DNA of 64,000 bases. Source: an uncultured Oscillospiraceae bacterium (lineage in GTDB: Bacteria > Bacillota > Clostridia > Oscillospirales > Acutalibacteraceae). Below, piece by piece: positions 1 to 8,281 of this stretch. The translations under genes were made by a program, and so were the position numbers. The DNA lies in the NCBI GenBank assembly GCA_905192745.1, contig CAJJLZ010000010.1, positions 1 to 64,000 on the forward strand. Reading direction: 5' to 3'. Numbering within the stretch: position 1 is the first letter of the stretch; each line of letters starts with the position of its first letter. The notes beneath the pieces were generated by a model. That model was given only the letters and a program-made list of their open reading frames with translations. It did not search any database and was not told the origin of the DNA.

Positions 1-118
1 ACTTCATTCATCCCGGAGTTTGCAAACCAATTTGCGCAAAATCCTTGACACTACCCCCTTGCGGCGGGCGGCTTTTTGCGGGGCGGACGAAAAGACACCC
101 GCCTGCTCAGGCTGAAAT

Positions 119-149
119 AAAAGCGCCGCCGGAGACCGGCGGCGCTTTT
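119..149 (-). terminator. Rho-independent terminator of rplS
   Basis: A perfect 14-bp inverted repeat (arms 119-132 and 136-149, 3-nt loop) with A/T ends lies just past the rplS stop codon. On the minus strand the GC-rich stem is followed by a T run. Confidence 0.9.
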
Positions 150-152
150 ATT

Positions 153-497
153 TCAGCGGATCTGTTCTTTGACTTTCGCCGCTTTACCCACGCGGTCGCG
201 CAGATAATACAGCTTGCTGCGGCGAACCTTACCGTAGCGGATCACTTTGACCGCTTCCACATTCGGGGAATGCAGCGGGAAAACTCTTTCCACGCCGACG
301 CCGTAAGAAACGCGGCGGACGGTGAAGGTCTCGGCAACGCCGCTGCCCTTCTTCGCGATAACCGTGCCTTCAAAGGCCTGAATTCTCTCGCGCTCGCCTT
401 CGCGGATCTTCACGTCCACACGGACCGTGTCGCCCACGGAAAATTCCGGGGTCGTTTCCTTCATGCTGCTCGCAGCCATCGTTTTCAGAGCGTCCAT
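153..497 (-). CDS. rplS: 50S ribosomal protein L19
   Basis: Ribosomal protein L19 sits at the 30S-50S interface of the large subunit. The 114-residue product has the usual L19 length and carries the family core FSVGDTVRVDVKIREGERER and the basic tail RRSKLYYLRDRVGKAAKVKE. I chose ATG 497 because AAGGAGG lies about 9 nt upstream; a TTG at 503 is too close to it. The gene is transcribed alone, with its own promoter and a long leader upstream and a strong terminator directly downstream. Confidence 0.97.
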   Translation of the reverse strand: MDALKTMAASSMKETTPEFSVGDTVRVDVKIREGERERIQAFEGTVIAKKGSGVAETFTVRRVSYGVGVERVFPLHSPNVEAVKVIRYGKVRRSKLYYLRDRVGKAAKVKEQIR

Positions 498-504
498 TAA
501 CAAA

Positions 505-636
505 ATCCTCCTTGATTTTCAGACATTCTTGCCTATCGACGGATGGCAGAGGACTGCCCGCTTTAATGTCGTGCTTTCGCCTGGCATTAACCCCCACGGG
601 ATGCGGAACGCAAAAATCCCGCGGACACTAAGACAC
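505..636 (-). promoter_or_regulatory. Possible L19 leader RNA (5' UTR of rplS)
   Basis: About 130 nt separate the predicted rplS start of transcription from the gene. The part next to the ribosome site contains a GGGCAG/CTGCC hairpin followed by a second TGCC/GGCA pairing. Firmicutes often control L19 through a structured leader at this place. I infer the element from position and local pairing, not from a covariance match. Confidence 0.4.
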
Positions 637-642
637 CGATAT

Positions 643-671
643 ATTCTAGCACACCATTTCCGGGAATGCAA
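643..671 (-). promoter_or_regulatory. SigA-type promoter for rplS
   Basis: On the minus strand, TTGCAT (666-671) and TAGAAT (643-648) are separated by exactly 17 nt and point to rplS. Confidence 0.7.
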
Positions 672-742
672 GACTCTTTCTAAAAATCATGCCAGATTTT
701 CGCAGAAGAATTTGAGTGCAAAAGCTTTCTGCTTAATTTATA

Positions 743-1267
743 TTATAAGTGGTTAGGGTGATACTGCTGCGCATAAGGTCTCGTTTCTTTGCTGTAATCT
801 AATAATTTCTTCATATGTTCTATTGTTTCGCAGTCGGGATTTACAAAATCTCGGGAGTGTTGGGAACACACGCTTTTAAACTCTTTGCCGAATATTTTAA
901 CATCTTTCGCTCTCCAACACTCATCATGACAGGGAACTCCGCAAATACTGACGTGGTTGTACACGGCTTTCTTAAATTCTTCGTCTCTTTCATCACTGTG
1001 AATACTCTCGCCGAAATCAAGAAAATTAAAGATTTGAAAGCACCATTCGCCGTTTTCTTTCACTAACACCCACCCAAGATAATGCCCGTTATATGGTATT
1101 TTGCAACCAATTGTTTTGCCGCCATCCATTTCATACGGCAATAGGATGGGAGATAATTCGTTTTCGTTTAAATAAGCCACAAATTTCAATGCGTTTTCCT
1201 GCGGTTTACCATCAAGAAATTCGATAATTGCATCTTCAATTTGGCTAAATTTTTTTTGTTCAGACAT
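743..1267 (-). CDS. Hypothetical protein, 174 aa
   Basis: I do not recognise this protein. It is soluble by eye, acidic, with a cluster of cysteines and histidines in the middle (CGVPCHDECW) and another Cys/His group later (SVCSQHSRDF), which might bind metal. The start at ATG 1267 is chosen over the longer frame because GGAGG lies about 8-10 nt upstream. Its codons are more AT-rich than those of the flanking rplS and TIGR03936 genes, suggesting later acquisition. It stands between conserved genes and shares no clear operon with them. Confidence 0.65.
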   Translation of the reverse strand: MSEQKKFSQIEDAIIEFLDGKPQENALKFVAYLNENELSPILLPYEMDGGKTIGCKIPYNGHYLGWVLVKENGEWCFQIFNFLDFGESIHSDERDEEFKKAVYNHVSICGVPCHDECWRAKDVKIFGKEFKSVCSQHSRDFVNPDCETIEHMKKLLDYSKETRPYAQQYHPNHL

Positions 1268-1312
1268 TTTTTGATTACCTCCACTCATATATACTATTTG
1301 TATTTTCATAAT

Positions 1313-1357
1313 AACAGAAACCGTCTAAAAAGCAATGATTTTTAGACGGTTTCTGTT
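1313..1357 (-). terminator. 19-bp perfect inverted repeat, probable terminator
   Basis: Arms 1313-1331 and 1339-1357 pair perfectly over 19 bp around a 7-nt loop. It lies just past the stop of the minus-strand TIGR03936 gene and before the hypothetical gene. There is no long T run after the stem, so termination strength is uncertain. Confidence 0.6.
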
Positions 1358-1385
1358 AAAGATTTTTAAAAATTACGGCGGAAAT

Positions 1386-2054
1386 TTATTTGAAAAGCGT
1401 CCCGTCCGCGGCATACAGCGCGGTGCGCAGCACCGCCGTACGCAATACGGGGCAGGAAACCGCCGGTTCTCCGCCGTTCACCACAAAAGCATTGTATGCG
1501 GCGGCGATCAGGGAGGGGTTGATGGTTTCGGCGCTCGAACAGGGCAGAATGACCTCCATCGTCAAAGCGCCGTCCCCCGTTTCCTCCCACCGCGCCCCCG
1601 TCAGGGAAGGCTTCAGGTCGATCGTTTTGACCCCGCCCTTTTTGGTCCGCTTCTCCGCCGGGATACTTTCCTGCGCAAGAAAATCCGCCATCCGGGAAAC
1701 GTCCCCGGTAAAGGTCAGACGGTACCGGGCGGCAGCCAGCTCCCCGGCCTTATGAACCGGTTCCCCCGCGCCGGTGGCGTGAAGCCCGTCCGGCAGAACG
1801 GCGTTCATCCGACGGACGAGTTCCTCCATCGGCAGCTCCTCCAGCAGCCGCAGATCCATGCTCTCATCCGTCCCCTCGAACCCGAGGGACAGCGGCGCGG
1901 CGAAGGTAAGGTACGGGTGCTTATTGAAGCCTTCGGTATACCAGATCGGCAGTCCCGCCCGCCGGACGGCGCGGGTCATGGCGCGGGTCAGATCCAGATG
2001 GGAGATATACCGGGCCCGGCCGGTTTTTTCAAAGCGAATGCGGATGTCTTTCAT
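1386..2054 (-). CDS. TIGR03936 / DUF2344 family protein
   Basis: A 222-residue protein of the DUF2344 (TIGR03936) family, the usual partner of TIGR03960 radical SAM proteins in Firmicutes. The N-terminal signature IRIRFEKTGRARYISHLDLT and the following GFNKHPYLTFAAPLSLG are typical. The family is often found next to, or fused to, the radical SAM partner; the reaction is not established to my knowledge. The reading frame starts inside the end of the upstream TIGR03960 gene (26-nt overlap), so the two are translationally coupled. Confidence 0.9.
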   Translation of the reverse strand: MKDIRIRFEKTGRARYISHLDLTRAMTRAVRRAGLPIWYTEGFNKHPYLTFAAPLSLGFEGTDESMDLRLLEELPMEELVRRMNAVLPDGLHATGAGEPVHKAGELAAARYRLTFTGDVSRMADFLAQESIPAEKRTKKGGVKTIDLKPSLTGARWEETGDGALTMEVILPCSSAETINPSLIAAAYNAFVVNGGEPAVSCPVLRTAVLRTALYAADGTLFK

Positions 2055-3891
2055 CGACGCAGACCCCCTTTTTCCAGCACGCCGCGCCGCAGCCGGAACA
2101 GGCCTGCCGGCAGTTGGGCGTTGTTTTGCTTTCGTGCGCGCGGCGGTTTTCCGCGGCGAGGAACGCCTTGGTCACGCCGTAATCCAGATGATCCCACGGC
2201 AGCGTTTCGTCCAGCGGACGGCGGCGGTTGGCATAAAACGCCGGGTCCAGCCCCAGATCGCGGAATACGTCCAGCCATGTCTGCAAAGAGAAATACTCCG
2301 ACCAGGAATCCCGCTTGCAGCCGCGGCGGAAGGCTTCCTCCATCACGGCGCAGAGCCGGCGGTCCCCCCGGGCGAACACCCCTTCAAGGAAGCTGGTCTG
2401 CGCGTCATGCCAGTGGAGGGACACCTTCCGGGTGGTAACGGAATCCCGCAGATGGCGCTGTTTTTCCATCAGCTCCTCCGCGGTGTCCTGCGGCTCCCAC
2501 TGGAAGGGGGTGAAGGGCTTGGGCACAAAGCAGGAAACGCTGACCGACACGTTCACGCCCTTCCCCTTCGGCTTGTTCGGATTGTAATAGAAGCAGTTGA
2601 CAATCTTCTGCGCCAGCTCCGCGATCCCGGCCACATCCTCCATCGTTTCGGTCGGCAGCCCCATCATGAAATAGAGCTTCACCGCCGTCCACCCGGCGGA
2701 AAACGCCTTTTTCGCGGTGTCGAGGATCTCCGCTTCGGAAAGGTTTTTATTGATCGCGTCCCGCAGACGCTGGGTTCCCGCCTCCGGCGCGAAGGTCAGG
2801 CCGCTGCGCCGCAGGACGTTCAGCTTGGCCGCCAGCTCCTCCGAAAAGCCGTCCACCCGCAGGGAGGGCAGGGAAATATTGGTCTGCTCCTTCTCCGCCC
2901 AGTCGAGCAGCATGGGCAGCAGGCGCTCCAACTGCGTGTAGTCGCTGGTGGACAGGGAGGAAAGCGAAAACTCCTCATAGCCGGTGTTTTCACAGAGCGC
3001 GCGGCTCTGGGCGTTGATAGTCTCGGGCGATTTCTCCCGCACCGGCCGGTAAATGAACCCGGCCTGACAGAACCGGCATCCCCGGATACAGCCCCGGAAA
3101 ATCTCGCTCATCGCCCGGTCGTGTACGATATCGATAAAGGGGACCACAAACCGGTCGGGATAATACGCGGCGTCCATGTCCGCGAGAATCCGTTTGCGCA
3201 CCTTCGCGGGCGCGCCGTCTCTGGGGGTGACGGAGGCGACGGTTCCGTCCTCGTGATACTGCACGTCGTAAAGGGAGGGGACGTACACCCCCTCGATCTG
3301 TGCCGCCTCCCGCAGGAAGGCGGCCTTGCGGAAACCGGCCGCCTTGTGCCGCCGGTAAAGGCCGAACAGTTCCAGATTGACCTCTTCCCCCTCCCCGAGG
3401 GTGAACAGGTCGATAAAATCAGCGATCGGCTCCGGATTGCAGGCGCAGGGGCCGCCGGCGATCACCAGCGGGCAGCCGTCCCCCCGGTCGGCGGAGCGCA
3501 GGGGCAGCCCTGCCAGATCAAGCATATTCAGAATCGCGGTAAAGCTCAGTTCATATTGCAGGGTAAAGCCGAGAAAATCGAAGGTACCGATCGGATCCCG
3601 GCTTTCCAGCCCGTACAGCTTCACGCCGTTTTCCCGCATCAGGGCTTCCATATCCACATCGGGCGCAAACACCCGCTCGCACCATACGTCCGGCTGTTCA
3701 TTAAACAGCCCGTACAGCAGCTTCATCCCCAGATGGGACATTCCCACCTCGTAGGTATCCGGAAAGCAGAAGGCAAAACGGATTGCCACTTCCTCTTTCC
3801 TTTTCATTACGCTGTTCAGTTCGCCCCCGGTATACCGGGCGGGTTTCTGAACTTTTAGCAAAATTTGCTCCAATTCCTTGTTAATTCGCAT
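2029..3891 (-). CDS. TIGR03960 family B12-binding radical SAM protein
   Basis: A 620-residue radical SAM protein with an N-terminal cobalamin-binding-like region and the cluster motif CIRGCRFC (CX3CX2C) in the middle, then GLPTETMEDVAGI. It belongs to the family conserved with TIGR03936 in Clostridia; substrate unknown. The chosen start, ATG 3891, has AGAGGTG just upstream. The first ~18 codons are AT-rich and unlike the GC-rich body. The body from about codon 14 to 47 is nearly identical to a truncated copy at 26403-26576. I read this as the host gene whose 5' end was replaced by island DNA on integration, leaving it intact. Expression now depends on signals inside the island. Confidence 0.93.
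   Translation of the reverse strand: MRINKELEQILLKVQKPARYTGGELNSVMKRKEEVAIRFAFCFPDTYEVGMSHLGMKLLYGLFNEQPDVWCERVFAPDVDMEALMRENGVKLYGLESRDPIGTFDFLGFTLQYELSFTAILNMLDLAGLPLRSADRGDGCPLVIAGGPCACNPEPIADFIDLFTLGEGEEVNLELFGLYRRHKAAGFRKAAFLREAAQIEGVYVPSLYDVQYHEDGTVASVTPRDGAPAKVRKRILADMDAAYYPDRFVVPFIDIVHDRAMSEIFRGCIRGCRFCQAGFIYRPVREKSPETINAQSRALCENTGYEEFSLSSLSTSDYTQLERLLPMLLDWAEKEQTNISLPSLRVDGFSEELAAKLNVLRRSGLTFAPEAGTQRLRDAINKNLSEAEILDTAKKAFSAGWTAVKLYFMMGLPTETMEDVAGIAELAQKIVNCFYYNPNKPKGKGVNVSVSVSCFVPKPFTPFQWEPQDTAEELMEKQRHLRDSVTTRKVSLHWHDAQTSFLEGVFARGDRRLCAVMEEAFRRGCKRDSWSEYFSLQTWLDVFRDLGLDPAFYANRRRPLDETLPWDHLDYGVTKAFLAAENRRAHESKTTPNCRQACSGCGAACWKKGVCVDERHPHSL
3752..3852. repeat. Left copy of 101-bp duplication (attachment-site-like)
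   Basis: This segment inside the TIGR03960 gene is repeated at 26443-26543 in the same orientation with 5 mismatches in 101 bp. Similarity stops abruptly on both sides. The two copies bracket the island, as left and right junctions of a site-specific element would. Confidence 0.85.
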
Positions 3892-3959
3892 CTTTTCACC
3901 TCTTTTCTCGTGCATGTTGCACAGATAGTTGACCGTTTCTTGTCGCGAATACTACTCAT
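3855..3959 (-). CDS. Small ORF overlapping the TIGR03960 start (34 aa)
   Basis: An ATG with a perfect AAGGAGG Shine-Dalgarno (7-nt spacing) opens a 34-codon frame that overlaps the first 37 nt of the TIGR03960 gene in another frame. The peptide is basic with four cysteines (two as CATC, plus two near the end). It could be a leader that couples ribosomes to the replaced TIGR03960 start, or the start of a lost island gene. No family is recognised. Confidence 0.4.
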   Translation of the reverse strand: MSSIRDKKRSTICATCTRKEVKRCELTRNWSKFC

Positions 3960-4192
3960 AAATTGCCTCCTTGAGACTGTTCTCTTTTCATCAAAGTCAC
4001 ATGGTTTTTGAGACTTACACGACAATCGGCCACAAAAGCATTTTTTCCGGACTTTCCACGCTTATCTAATCTTGGAAACTGCCAATAGGTTTCGTCCGGG
4101 GAATAGAGTGACAAAATTATCAGGCGGGCAGTAGCAGAGCAATGGTCGTATCAAGCGAGAGTGACTCCGCATTTGAATGTGGGAGCACTTCT

Positions 4193-4459
4193 TCAATGAA
4201 TGGTGTAAGAATCGATAAGCCATCTGCAATCAGCTGTCTGGGGTTTACATAGCTTATACTGCGCAATTTTCCTCTCGAACGTTTCCCGTTCTTCCCAATA
4301 ATTCTGCTCCGCCTCTTCTGCAGTTGCGAAACCACCCTTCTTCCCATATCTAATGGTAAAGTCATCGTTTATGGATTTTGTCCTATGGTACCATGACCCC
4401 CTTTCAAAAAACACCGCAGCTTTGTTAGTTTTGGTCTTGCTTGTTTTTGTCTGTCCCAT
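4193..4459 (-). pseudogene. Tyrosine integrase, N-terminal remnant
   Basis: The 88-codon frame from ATG 4459 (GGAGG upstream) encodes the N-terminal arm-type DNA-binding segment seen in integrases of Clostridial integrative elements (FERGSWYHRTKS, then YGKKGGFATAEEAEQNY). A complete integrase has about 400 residues including a catalytic R...HxxR...Y domain; none of that is present before the left junction. The position next to the 101-bp junction repeat fits an element-encoded integrase that has been deleted. Confidence 0.7.
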
Positions 4460-4604
4460 ACGTTGCCTCCTTTTCTTAAAGAAAGGAAAGAGAACGACTT
4501 GGACATACATATAACCTATATTATTACAGTATAGCACATTGTCTTTCCTTTCTCAACTGAAGTGATTGTTAAATTTCGCTATTATTAAAGAAAGGAGCTG
4601 CCGT

Positions 4605-4850
4605 ATGACTTGCTGCTATTTAACGCTCAAGGACAGACGGAGCCTCGAGCAACTCTACTCCCAGAGAGCGGGGCTCGCCGAAACTGCAGCCTCTCTCGGT
4701 GTGCACCTTGCCACTGTCTATCACGAGCTATTGCGGGGAAACACGGGCGAGCTTAACGCACAAGGGAGAGAGGGCTACTCCGCCGAGGTTACACAAAAGG
4801 CATTTAACGAAAGCCTAAAGCGGAGAGGGTGTAAGCAATCCGCTATCTAA
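4605..4850 (+). CDS. Small helix-turn-helix protein, IS30-HTH-like
   Basis: An 81-residue protein starting at ATG 4605 (AAAGGAG upstream). The N-terminal half is a predicted helix-turn-helix (LKDRRSLEQLYSQRAGLAET, then VHLATVYHELLRGNTGEL), resembling the HTH_38 module of IS30-type proteins and small regulators found next to integrases in Clostridial elements. The second half contains GREGYSAEVTQKA. It is divergent from the integrase remnant and could have been its regulator. Function is inferred from fold and position. Confidence 0.7.
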   Translation: MTCCYLTLKDRRSLEQLYSQRAGLAETAASLGVHLATVYHELLRGNTGELNAQGREGYSAEVTQKAFNESLKRRGCKQSAI

Positions 4851-4878
4851 AAAAGAAAATAAATAAAACGGAGTGGTT

Positions 4879-5503
4879 TTATGAAAGTTTGTAATCCACG
4901 ACACAGGTGCGAAAGCGGTGCCCTCCTTTGCTGGTCAGGGCAAAGCAGGTTGCAAGTTGGGGGCCAATTGTGATTTTCCCCACACCACCCTTAGATGAAC
5001 TGATGGCGAGTACCGTGGTGGACGAACGTTCTTTTTCTTTTTTCGCTGCGGGCTGTGCAAGCTGCCGGCTACTTTTTTCAATCAGCGGCTGTACAATATT
5101 GACCGAATTTTCCGCTCCGTCTTGTTCTTCTGTTCGTTTTATATTGGTGCTTCCCGTTATCGGAGAATCGGATAAATTCTCCCGTTTCCAACGGTTGAAG
5201 TCGCTCTCTCGTACTACTTTTGCCAGCATATGCGGTCCTGGGTTTGGCGTCGTATCCGCATCTATCCGGCCGGCCGGAAGACCGGCGATCATTGTCAGGA
5301 GCTGACTGGAACCCGCAACTAATCCAATACAGGAAATCCCCCCTCTGCCTGAATTTCCGGAGACCTTCCAACGATATCCCGTATTCCAGCAGTTTATCGA
5401 GAGAAACCTGTTTCTCAAAAGTCTCTGGAAGAACATCCATCATGGTTTCGCATAAAAAAACATAATCCTCTTGCTCCCTTGCTCCAGGCGCTCTTTTTTC
5501 CAT
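4879..5503 (-). pseudogene. ParA/CpaE-like ATPase, frameshifted and truncated
   Basis: Two overlapping frames together resemble an N-terminal regulatory region (MEKRAPGAREQEDY..., from 5503) and a P-loop ATPase start (AISSSKGGVGKITIG). The deviant Walker motif KGGVGK is typical of ParA/MinD-type partition ATPases. The frame changes around 5.3 kb, and the ATPase domain ends shortly after the P-loop, so the gene is dead. Such ATPases are common in conjugative elements, which fits the island. Confidence 0.65.
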
Positions 5504-5677
5504 AAACAGCAGCTTTAACAATGGAATGAATGCCGGTTTCAGCGCTGGCAACAGCACCAATCAGGGAGTCTCCGAATTTTCAGAAAACATTTTTCCTTTG
5601 TCCCATCTCTACGCCCAGTCAAGCGTAATCGCGTAAAAGTCCGCCGGTTGTCAATAATACCGCGGAGTTTTGGATAC

Positions 5678-5707
5678 TTGACAAAAATCCTTATATTCTA
5701 TTACGAT
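5678..5707 (+). promoter_or_regulatory. SigA-type promoter for the 5793 gene
   Basis: TTGACA (5678-5683) and TACGAT (5702-5707) are 18 nt apart, about 85 nt before the downstream start codon on the same strand. Confidence 0.6.
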
Positions 5708-5792
5708 AGGTATAGAGAAAATGGAATTTATAGTAAATCGTTACTTATGCACGCAAACAGAATAACAAAGTAGAGAGGAAAGGGGCTTTTTT

Positions 5793-6773
5793 ATGAAAAA
5801 CACAAAGGAAAATATCTTACCGGTGTCCACGCCGCCCATCATGTATCTCAGCCGTACCACCGCCCAGCTGGCGGTCGGCGGGTTGAATCCGTCCTTGCCG
5901 AACTGGATGTATGCCCGGTATGTCCAGATCGATATCAAGGAGAACGGCTGGTCGTTCTTTATCGATTTTCCTCCGAATGTTCATAGCCGGGATATCCCAC
6001 GGGAGGAGATTCGAAAGAATTATCCCCGGTTTTCTGACTACGCGGTGGAAGCGATCGACCGCGGATGCTATCTTTTCTTATGGACGGATACCTACCCGCT
6101 TAGCCCCTACATTAATTCCCGCCACAGTCATTTTAGCCATGAACTGCTGATTTACGGATATCAAGACAACGGACGGGTCTTTTGCATCGCCGACTTTTTT
6201 GACTACCGCCGTACTTTTCAGCACGCGGTCTGTTCCAATGATGAACTGAACCTCTCTCTAGAAAGCTATGCGCAGTATTATAAGGATGACTGGCCTTACG
6301 TTGCCGAGTGGCGCTGTGACCGAGAAGCTGCCTTTTCATTTGACCGTCCGGCGCTGGTTCGCGCCCTAACCGATTACCGTCTGGCGCGAAACGGGCGGGA
6401 CGAGACTTTTCCCGACAACATCGCTTACAGCGTCGCCGTTTATTCTTGCATCCGACGAGTGCTGGAAACGCTCCCCCAAAAGGAAAAAAAACATTTCGAC
6501 CACGGCCTTTACAGCATTCTCCCGATCCACAAACGTTTTATGAAGCAACGGCTGCGGTTTTTACGGAATGCCCGGCAACTGGCTCCGGATCCTGTTCTAG
6601 ACAAGCTGCTGGATGAGCTGATCCGTCAATGCGAAATCATTAAAGGGCTTTTCATGAAATACAATATCACGCTGGACGCGGCCGCATTGAAGCAGATCAC
6701 CGACCGTCTGAAGCAGGCCGAGGAACTGGACGTCCATTTTACCGAGCGGCTGATTGCAGGCTTGAGAGAATAA
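5793..6773 (+). CDS. BtrH-like / C39-like-fold hypothetical protein
   Basis: A 326-residue protein of unknown role. Its middle part (residues ~85-150), with RGCYLFLWTDTYP, then HFSHELLIYGYQD and VFCIADFF, follows the pattern of the BtrH N-terminal family (papain-like fold; a bound Cys/His pair before a short beta-hairpin). The C-terminal ~150 residues are helical. A second, divergent member lies in the biosynthetic operon at 13562-14491. BtrH itself transfers an acyl group from a carrier protein in butirosin synthesis. Here the gene has its own promoter and stands apart from the operon, on the opposite strand, with GC-richer codons. Function not assigned. Confidence 0.75.
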   Translation: MKNTKENILPVSTPPIMYLSRTTAQLAVGGLNPSLPNWMYARYVQIDIKENGWSFFIDFPPNVHSRDIPREEIRKNYPRFSDYAVEAIDRGCYLFLWTDTYPLSPYINSRHSHFSHELLIYGYQDNGRVFCIADFFDYRRTFQHAVCSNDELNLSLESYAQYYKDDWPYVAEWRCDREAAFSFDRPALVRALTDYRLARNGRDETFPDNIAYSVAVYSCIRRVLETLPQKEKKHFDHGLYSILPIHKRFMKQRLRFLRNARQLAPDPVLDKLLDELIRQCEIIKGLFMKYNITLDAAALKQITDRLKQAEELDVHFTERLIAGLRE

Positions 6774-6811
6774 GCCGTCCTTGGGGCGTTTGTTTTCCGG
6801 ACCACCTCTGG

Positions 6812-7535
6812 TTACAGCAGCGAAAACAGCTCACGAAGCGAGCGGATTTCCGGCACTCCCTCTGGATGAAGGTCTGCCCCGAACGCGTTAATATATACCG
6901 AGTGCATTCCCGCCGAGCGCGCGTCCTGGATATCGTTAACCGGATGATCCCTCACATACAGACAGCTGGAACAGGCGATTCCGAGACGGGCGGCGGTACG
7001 GCAAAAAATTTCGGGGGTCGGGTTTATGGATGAAGCGGCCGCCGGGTGCGTTTTCGTCCCCCGAAACCACTGCGATGTCCAAAAGCGGCCGCAGGCCGCT
7101 AACATCCAGCTTCCGGTGTTGCAATCGGGAAGGTCCGTTGGTAATAACACCGGTTTTATACCCCTGCCGACGCAGCTCTTCCAGCACGGGAACGGCATCC
7201 GGGAGGAGAGAAACGTAATCGGGAAAGCGGAACCGAAACTCCCGGTAGATATCCCCTACCTCCGGGGCATCCTGCCAGCCCCATTCCTCAAACAGGGAGG
7301 GAAAATAATCGATATAGTTGACATAGCCGCCGTTGTTTCGAGGGAGCATGTCCCCCAGGATGGCTCGGTGCGCTTCCTTCCCGTCGAGCAAGATTTGGTT
7401 TTGCAGCGCCTCTACCGAATCAAATTTTCGCTCCGGGCGAAGAAACTTCATCGGCGTAACCGACACGTCCCTGCCATACGGGTCGCCGCTGAAGTCGGTG
7501 ATCCAGGTTTCAGCCGGCGTCCCGTCCGATCCGAC
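6812..7535 (-). pseudogene. RibF C-terminus joined to a HAD hydrolase, frameshifted
   Basis: Reading 5' to 3' on the minus strand, the first ~60 codons match the end of bacterial riboflavin kinase (ETWITDFSGDPYG, then KFLRPERKFDSVEALQNQI). The frame then passes directly into a HAD-superfamily phosphatase lacking its DxD start, with GVITNGPSRLQ and HKPDP. A fifth G in the run 7013-7017 breaks the frame; restoring it continues to the HAD motif VRDHPVNDIQDARSAGM and the end at 6812. So this is a deletion chimera of two genes plus a one-base slip. The slip alone might be an assembly or sequencing error; the missing N-termini are not. Confidence 0.75.
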
Positions 7536-7634
7536 TTACAGATTCAAGAATCTTTATAAAGCGGCAGACCTTTCATTTCAACCGCCTTTTTTTGTCCGTT
7601 ATCAGGTAATACGGGTTTTGGCGGCCGTTTCCGG

Positions 7635-7838
7635 TCATACCAGAAACAGCCGCCGCCCAATTCTGGCCGGAAACATACAGGTCGGGACAGGGGCATTTAG
7701 GGTATACGGACAGCCGCCACAGGGGTGTTCCTTGGGATATTGATAGGGAACAGGCGGCTCGCTTCGTATGCCATACCCGCCTTGAGGGATAAAAACGTTG
7801 ACGCCGTTTTTCTTATAGACGCTTTCTGTATATCTCAT
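7635..7838 (-). CDS. Small Cys-containing hypothetical protein, 67 aa
   Basis: Start at ATG 7838 with GAGAGG about 10 nt upstream. The product has a C-terminal cysteine trio in HPCGGCPYTLNAPVPTCMFP, which could hold a metal. It lies 22 nt after the 7861-8202 gene and is probably cotranscribed. No family recognised; small proteins of this kind occur in conjugative elements. Confidence 0.5.
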   Translation of the reverse strand: MRYTESVYKKNGVNVFIPQGGYGIRSEPPVPYQYPKEHPCGGCPYTLNAPVPTCMFPARIGRRLFLV

Positions 7839-7860
7839 GCCGCTCAATCCTCTCTCCTGT

Positions 7861-8202
7861 TTATAAGCACAGCTCATCATCCGTTCCCGATTCGGTTTGC
7901 AGGACAGCGGGTTCCATTCCGTCTAAATATTCCCTCACTGTAATCGTCAGCGGATTTCCATGGACGTCTTCATAAAAGCCGAATGTTATGTCCCTCACTT
8001 CATTCAGGTTTAAAGGCTCCCACAGCAGAACCGTACCCCCATGAGCGGCGCAGGGCGTTTTCGATATTGTACCGGGAAAATCATATCCATTTGGATCCCC
8101 CAAATAATAGCGGTACAGCCCCTCCGGCACACTCACATCCCGTAAACAGCTATACAGGGCGGAATACCCTAAAAGATCGGGATATAAAAATTCATCCGGC
8201 AT
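7861..8202 (-). CDS. Hypothetical protein, LPD28-like
   Basis: Start at ATG 8202 is supported by AAGAGGT 6 nt upstream. The 113-residue product contains GLYRYYLGDPNGYDFPGTIS and HGGTVLLWEPLNL, recalling the LPD28-type segment found in large polyvalent proteins and small orphan genes of conjugative elements. The assignment rests on pattern memory. It forms a likely two-gene unit with the small gene downstream. Confidence 0.55.
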   Translation of the reverse strand: MPDEFLYPDLLGYSALYSCLRDVSVPEGLYRYYLGDPNGYDFPGTISKTPCAAHGGTVLLWEPLNLNEVRDITFGFYEDVHGNPLTITVREYLDGMEPAVLQTESGTDDELCL

Positions 8203-8281
8203 ACAAAACCTCTTTGTCTCATAATGCAAAGACACCGCAGCGTGTCACTGCGGTGTCCATTAAATATTATGTTGTATCCGT

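Noticed and set aside
44..60. TTGACA near the left window edge as a promoter
   Set aside because: No -10 element follows at a usable distance; the downstream sequence is GC-rich.
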